From: Streptomyces sp. NBC_00513
GTDB taxonomy: Bacteria > Actinomycetota > Actinomycetes > Streptomycetales > Streptomycetaceae
Reading direction: 5' to 3'
Assembly: GCF_041431415.1 (NCBI RefSeq)
Contig: NZ_CP107845.1
Span: 3,534,001-3,598,000, forward strand
Length of the DNA: 64,000 bases
The notes under the pieces were generated by a model. The model had not been told where the DNA came from, searched no databases, and saw only the letters and a program-made list of their open reading frames with translations. Made by a program: the position numbers and the translations under genes. Positions 59,976 to 64,000 of the stretch are shown in pieces (position 1 is the first letter of the stretch; each line of letters opens with the position of its first letter).

Positions 59976-61433
59976 GTGGCCGCGATGCAGCTGACTCGCA
60001 CGCACCGCATATTGATCGGTGTCGTGGTCGCCGGTGCCGTGGTCATCGCGGGGATCGGTTTCGCGGGTTCGTACGCCGCGGTGCGCGCGCTGGCGCTGCA
60101 GAAGGGCTTCGGCAGCTTCTCGCTCGTGTTCCCCATCGGCATCGACATGGGCATCTGCGTGCTGTTGGCGCTTGACCTGTTGCTGACGTGGATACGGATC
60201 CCATTCCCGTTGCTGCGCCAGACGGCGTGGCTGCTGACGGCGGCGACGATCGCGTTCAACGGCGCGGCCGCCTGGCCGGATCCGCTCGGTGTGGGCATGC
60301 ACGCCGTGATCCCGATCCTGTTCGTGGTCACCGTCGAGGCGGCCCGGCACGCGGTGGGCCGGATCGCGGACATCACCGCGGACCGGCACATGGAGGGCGT
60401 GCGGATCACCCGGTGGCTGCTGTCGCCGTTTCCGACCTTCAAGCTGTGGCGCCGGATGAAGCTGTGGGAGCTGCGTTCCTACGAGCAGGCCGTCGGCATG
60501 GAGCAGGACCGGTTGATATACCAGGCGCGGCTCCAGGCCCGGTACGGGCGGGCCTGGCGTCGCAAGGCCCCCGTCGAGGCGCTGATGCCGCTGAGGCTGG
60601 CCCGGATCGGGGTACCGCTGGCGCAGACCGCCCCGGAGGGGCTGGCGGCGGCGGGCATCGACCCGGTGCTGCTGCCCCCGGCGGCTCCCGGGACGACGGC
60701 CCTCCCCGAGGTCCAGGCCGCCCAGGTCCTGGCGGACACCCCCGCGCTGACGGCGGCGACGGCGCAACCCCAGCCGCCCGCCACGCCCATGGCCTCCCCG
60801 ACGCCCGCGCAGGCCGCGGCCCCCGTACAGGGGCCACCACCGCAGCCCGGCCCCGCGCAGCCCGGCCCCGCGCAGCCCGAGCCCGCGCAGCCCGAGCCCG
60901 CGCAGCCCGAGCCCGCCGAGGCCGGACCCGTCTTCCACGGCCCGGCGCCCTTCGCGGTGGAGCCGACGGCCATGCCGGCGGCGCACAACAGCGCGTGGTT
61001 CGCCGCGCCGCTGGCCCCGCAGGCCGCGTACGAGGGTGGCTACAACCCGCAGTACGTGGAGGGGCTGGAACCGATCCCGGTGATGCCCCCGACCGGCCCC
61101 GAGGAGCAGCGGCGGCCCGAGCAGCAGGAGCTGCCCATCCCGGCCCCCCGCTCCCGGGAGGCCGCGGCCTCTCAGGCCGAAGCCGGCACCGAAGCCGAAG
61201 CCGACACCGATGACGCCCACGTCGACGAGGCGAAGTTCGCGGAGGCCGCGTACGAGGTCTTCCGCGCCTACCTCGACGAGTTCTCCCAGTTCCCGACGCC
61301 CGAGCAGGTCGACATACACCTCTCGGACCGGCACGGCATCGTGCACCCGCGCAGCGCCTCGATGATCCGGCGGCTCATGCCGGAGCTGAAGCAGCGCTAC
61401 CAACGCGACCTGGAGAACGAGCACATCGCGTGA
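59976..61433 (+). CDS. DUF2637 membrane protein (SpdB/TraSA-like)
   Basis: A 485-aa protein. Residues 1-200 form the DUF2637 domain with four membrane helices (ILIGVVVAGAVVIAGIGFAG, LVFPIGIDMGICVLLALDLL and others) and WELRSYEQAVGMEQDRLIYQ after them. The family includes spread proteins of conjugative elements, but it also has conserved chromosomal members, as here. The middle is long and disordered with QPGPAQPEPAQPEPAQPEP repeats (DNA 60840-60925). The last 85 residues form a helical domain (DEAKFAEAAYEVFRAYLDEF, QVDIHLSDRHGIVHPRSASM) that looks like a small winged helix. GTG at 59976 or ATG at 59985. Confidence 0.87.
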   Translation: MAAMQLTRTHRILIGVVVAGAVVIAGIGFAGSYAAVRALALQKGFGSFSLVFPIGIDMGICVLLALDLLLTWIRIPFPLLRQTAWLLTAATIAFNGAAAWPDPLGVGMHAVIPILFVVTVEAARHAVGRIADITADRHMEGVRITRWLLSPFPTFKLWRRMKLWELRSYEQAVGMEQDRLIYQARLQARYGRAWRRKAPVEALMPLRLARIGVPLAQTAPEGLAAAGIDPVLLPPAAPGTTALPEVQAAQVLADTPALTAATAQPQPPATPMASPTPAQAAAPVQGPPPQPGPAQPGPAQPEPAQPEPAQPEPAEAGPVFHGPAPFAVEPTAMPAAHNSAWFAAPLAPQAAYEGGYNPQYVEGLEPIPVMPPTGPEEQRRPEQQELPIPAPRSREAAASQAEAGTEAEADTDDAHVDEAKFAEAAYEVFRAYLDEFSQFPTPEQVDIHLSDRHGIVHPRSASMIRRLMPELKQRYQRDLENEHIA

Positions 61434-61480
61434 CCCGGAGCCGTAAGGCACCGGCACCACGCGCAACGCCCACACCGCAC

Positions 61481-61520
61481 GCGCGAGGGCCCGCACCCCT
61501 CGGGGTGCGGGCCCTCGCGC
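61481..61520. terminator. Perfect 19-bp bidirectional terminator hairpin
   Basis: The arms 61481-61499 and 61502-61520 are exact complements around a TC loop. It stands between the convergent DUF2637 gene and lysyl-tRNA synthetase. Confidence 0.93.
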
Positions 61521-61553
61521 GTCGTACGCGGTGCCTCGGCGGGCTCGGCCGCC

Positions 61554-63281
61554 TCAGACGGCCAGCAGCTTGCGCACCCGGTCCGCCCCGACCGCCAGCA
61601 GCAGCGTGGGCAGGCGCGGCCCGGTCTCCCGGGTCACGAGCAGCCGGTAGAGCAGGGCGAAGAACGTCCGCTGCGCGACCTTGAGTTCCGGCGTCGGCTT
61701 GGCGTCGGGCTCCAGCCCGGCCATGACCTTCGGCACGCCGTAGACCAGGGTGGTGAGCCCGTCGAGCGACCAGTGCGAGTCGAGCCCGTCGACGAGCAGC
61801 CGCAGGGACTCGCGCCCCTCCTCGTCCAGCGAGGACAGCAGCTCGGTGTCGGGCTCCTCGCGGACCAGCGTGCGCTGGTCGGCCGGGACCTGGGTGGTGA
61901 TCCAGTTCTCGGCGCGGTCCAGGCGCGGTCGTACCTCGTCGAGCGAGGTCAGCGGCGACGTCGGGTCCAGGTCGGACAGGATGCGCAGCGTCTGCTCGTC
62001 GTGCCCGGCGGTGATGTCGACGACGGACGCGAGCGTCCGGTACGCCATCGGCCGCGGGGTGCGGGGCAGTTCACCCTCCGCGGTGCGGACGGCGCGGGTG
62101 TGCGCCGCCGCGTCGGCCGGCAGCACGGAGCCGTCGGCGACCTTGGACTCCAGCTTGTCCCACTCGTCGTAGAGCCGCTGGATCTCCTGGTCGAAGGCGA
62201 TCTTGAAGGACTGGTTCGGCTTGCGGCGCGCGTACAGCCAGCGCAGCAGCTGCGGCTCCATGATCTTCAGCGCGTCGGAGGGCGTCGGGACGCCACCCTT
62301 CGAGGAGGACATCTTGGCCATGCCGCTGATGCCGACGAACGCGTACATCGGACCGATCGGCTGCTCGCCGCCGAAGATGTGCACGATCTGCCCGCCGACC
62401 TGGAAGGACGAGCCGGGCGAGGAGTGGTCGACGCCCGAGGGCTCGAAGATCACGCCCTCGTAGGCCCAGCGCATCGGCCAGTCGACCTTCCAGACCAGCT
62501 TGCCGCGGTTGAACTCGCTGAGCTTGACCGTCTCGGTGAACTCGTCCTCGGCGCAGACGTAGGTCAGCTCCGTGGTCTCGTCGTTGTAGGACGTGACCTT
62601 GGTGAAGTCCTTGCCGCACTGCGCGCAGTAGGGCTTGTACGGGAAGTACCCGCCCTCGGCGCTGCTGCCGTCGTCCTCGGCGGCCGCGCCGGAGCCCTCG
62701 GCGGCCTCCAACTCGGCCTCGTCGACCTGCTTCTGCTGGGGCTTCTTGCCGCCCGGCTTCTGCTTGGTGCGGTACTGGTCGAGCACGGCGTCGATGTCGC
62801 CGCGGTGCTTCATGGCGTGCAGGACCTGCTCGCGGTACACACCGTTGGTGTACTGCTCGGTCTGGCTGATCGGGTCGTACTCGACGCCCATCTCGGCGAG
62901 CGCCTCGACCATCGCGGCCTTGAAGTGCTCGGCCCAGCTGCCGTACGCGGACCCGGCCGGGGCGGGGACGGCGGTCAGCGGCTTGCCGATGTGCGCGGCC
63001 CACGTCTCGTCGACGCCGGGGACGCCGGCCGGCACCTTCCGGTAGCGGTCGTAGTCGTCCCACGAGATCAGGTGGCGGACCTCGATGCCCCGGCGGCGGA
63101 TCTCGTCCGCGACCAGGTGCGGGGTCATGACCTCACGGAGGTTGCCCAGGTGGATCGGGCCGGAAGGGGAGAGTCCGGACGCGACGACGACAGGTTTGCC
63201 GGGTGCTCGGCGCTCCGCCTCGGCGATGACCTCGTCCGCGAAACGGGAGACCCAGTCGGTCTCGGTGCTGCTCTGAGCCAC
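61554..63281 (-). CDS. lysS: Lysyl-tRNA synthetase, class I
   Basis: A 575-aa class I (archaeal-type) lysyl-tRNA synthetase. The nucleotide site signatures are [15 protein letters not shown] (HIGH-like, HLGN) and [17 protein letters not shown] (KMSKS-like, MSSSK). A zinc-like Cys pair is visible in YCAQCGKDF and VCAEDE. Residues about 215-245 form an acidic, Ala/Gly-rich insertion. Start: GTG at 63281 with AAGGA eight bases before; the frame is open to 63416 without a signal. The usual bacterial enzyme is class II; class I occurs in actinobacteria, often alongside a class II copy. Divergent from argS, with 177 bases between. Confidence 0.93.
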   Translation of the reverse strand: MAQSSTETDWVSRFADEVIAEAERRAPGKPVVVASGLSPSGPIHLGNLREVMTPHLVADEIRRRGIEVRHLISWDDYDRYRKVPAGVPGVDETWAAHIGKPLTAVPAPAGSAYGSWAEHFKAAMVEALAEMGVEYDPISQTEQYTNGVYREQVLHAMKHRGDIDAVLDQYRTKQKPGGKKPQQKQVDEAELEAAEGSGAAAEDDGSSAEGGYFPYKPYCAQCGKDFTKVTSYNDETTELTYVCAEDEFTETVKLSEFNRGKLVWKVDWPMRWAYEGVIFEPSGVDHSSPGSSFQVGGQIVHIFGGEQPIGPMYAFVGISGMAKMSSSKGGVPTPSDALKIMEPQLLRWLYARRKPNQSFKIAFDQEIQRLYDEWDKLESKVADGSVLPADAAAHTRAVRTAEGELPRTPRPMAYRTLASVVDITAGHDEQTLRILSDLDPTSPLTSLDEVRPRLDRAENWITTQVPADQRTLVREEPDTELLSSLDEEGRESLRLLVDGLDSHWSLDGLTTLVYGVPKVMAGLEPDAKPTPELKVAQRTFFALLYRLLVTRETGPRLPTLLLAVGADRVRKLLAV

Positions 63282-63458
63282 GACACGTCCTTCTACTCGA
63301 ATGCTGGCTTCGCCATTCTCCCAGACGGAACGGGTCACTCCGAGGTTGCTCCCCGCGCCCGATATCCCGCGAAAGCGAAAGGCCGCGCGTGGGATACTCG
63401 GCACTTGTCGGAACACCCAAGTGCACCCACCGGCACAACCTCACAGGAACGGCAGCTC

Positions 63459-64000
63459 ATGGCCTCGGTCCCTTCCCTCGCTTCTTCCGTCAATCAGCGC
63501 GTCGCGGACGCCCTCGCCTCGGCCCTGCCGGAGGCCGGTGGCGCCGACCCGCTGCTGCGACGAAGCGACCGGGCCGACTTCCAGGCCAACGGCATCCTGG
63601 CGCTCGCGAAGAAGGCCAAGGCCAACCCGCGCGAGCTGGCGACGACCGTGGTCGAGGGCATCCCGACGGGTGACCTGATCAAGGAGATCGAGGTCTCGGG
63701 CCCCGGCTTCCTCAACATCACGATCACCGACAAGGCGATCATCGAGACCCTCGCGGCGCGGGCCGGCGACGACCGCCTCGGCGTCCCGCTCTCCGAGAAC
63801 CCGGGCACCACGGTGATCGACTACGCCCAGCCGAACGTCGCCAAGGAGATGCACGTCGGTCACCTGCGGTCCGCCGTGATCGGCGCCGCGATGGTCGAGA
63901 TCCTGGAGTTCACGGGCGAGAACGTCGTCCGCCGGCACCACATCGGCGACTGGGGCACCCAGTTCGGCATGCTCATCCAGTACCTGATGGAGCACCCGCA
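63459..64000 (+). CDS. argS: Arginyl-tRNA synthetase, N-terminal part (runs off right edge)
   Basis: The first 180 residues are in the window. The start is ATG at 63459 with AGGAAC nine bases upstream. Residues 1-115 are the Add-1 domain that recognises the D-loop of tRNA-Arg ([40 protein letters not shown]). [20 protein letters not shown] contains the class I HIGH motif (HVGH), and [17 protein letters not shown] follows. All match bacterial ArgS. The rest lies outside. Confidence 0.97.
   Translation, partial: MASVPSLASSVNQRVADALASALPEAGGADPLLRRSDRADFQANGILALAKKAKANPRELATTVVEGIPTGDLIKEIEVSGPGFLNITITDKAIIETLAARAGDDRLGVPLSENPGTTVIDYAQPNVAKEMHVGHLRSAVIGAAMVEILEFTGENVVRRHHIGDWGTQFGMLIQYLMEHP

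Noticed and set aside
59976..61433. Evidence of an integrated conjugative plasmid because of DUF2637
   Set aside because: No integrase, replication or FtsK-like transfer gene is nearby, and the neighbours are core genes.

Overview
The window is chromosomal DNA of a Streptomyces-type actinomycete. It has very high GC, GTG starts that are often chosen by a GGAGG-like ribosome site, 4-base ATGA/GTGA gene overlaps, an XRE/DUF5753 regulator next to a DUF397 gene, futalosine-pathway menaquinone genes, a class I lysyl-tRNA synthetase and many lipoproteins. From about 13 kb rightwards the gene order looks like conserved Streptomyces core. The first 12.6 kb look accessory.

Accessory end (1-12.7 kb). 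An operon on the minus strand (MFS transporter, single-module KS-AT-ACP polyketide synthase, start of a probable PLP aminotransferase module) runs off the left edge. A divergent LuxR-type regulator (5252-6262) probably controls it. Next come a beta-propeller-like gene that seems to have lost its export signal, a poorly coding stretch, a hypothetical gene on the opposite strand, and a three-gene cassette (small type VII-like protein, 479-aa effector-like protein, lipoprotein). A 41-bp perfect direct repeat flanks the cassette. Its right copy runs into the 5' end of a tRNA-Arg(CCT) gene at 12655-12727, which looks like the island boundary.

Core, part 1 (13-32 kb). This part holds a polytopic membrane protein, a D-alanyl-D-alanine carboxypeptidase with a very long repeat-rich cytoplasmic region, a GOLPH3/VPS74-family protein, the XRE/DUF397 pair, a two-half alpha/beta-barrel-like protein, a secreted S33 aminopeptidase, a long-chain acyl-CoA ligase, a DinB-fold protein, an HTH protein with a repeat tail, a dicarboxylate symporter, a DUF4229 protein, a large membrane protein and a GNAT acetyltransferase.

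Core, part 2 (32-50 kb) centres on respiration. Late menaquinone genes (mqnE, mqnM/ubiX-like, mqnP/ubiA-like, mqnL/ubiD-like) are interleaved with an Lrp/AsnC regulator, a rhomboid protein and an unknown gene tightly coupled between mqnL and mqnP. Further on are the System II cytochrome c maturation genes (ccsB, resB, ccdA, resA-like), a deacetylase-like lipoprotein, a histidine phosphatase and hemL. Between these lie a serine hydrolase, the scarred remains of a LysR/MFS pair, and a cupin/MarR divergent pair with a tandem palindromic operator.

Core, part 3 (50-64 kb). This part holds a small conserved protein, a 1-kb repeat-rich spacer without a supported gene, a ubiquitin-fold/Mut7-C protein, an FAD monooxygenase, a secreted protein, an SDR enzyme, a GNAT enzyme next to the RNA ligase RtcB, two DUF3558-like lipoproteins, a DUF2637 membrane protein, lysyl-tRNA synthetase and the start of argS.

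A trait seen across the window is short tandem repeats, both in spacers and as in-frame insertions in loops or tails of otherwise conserved proteins. All calls rest on reading the sequence and recalled family features. No database search was run.
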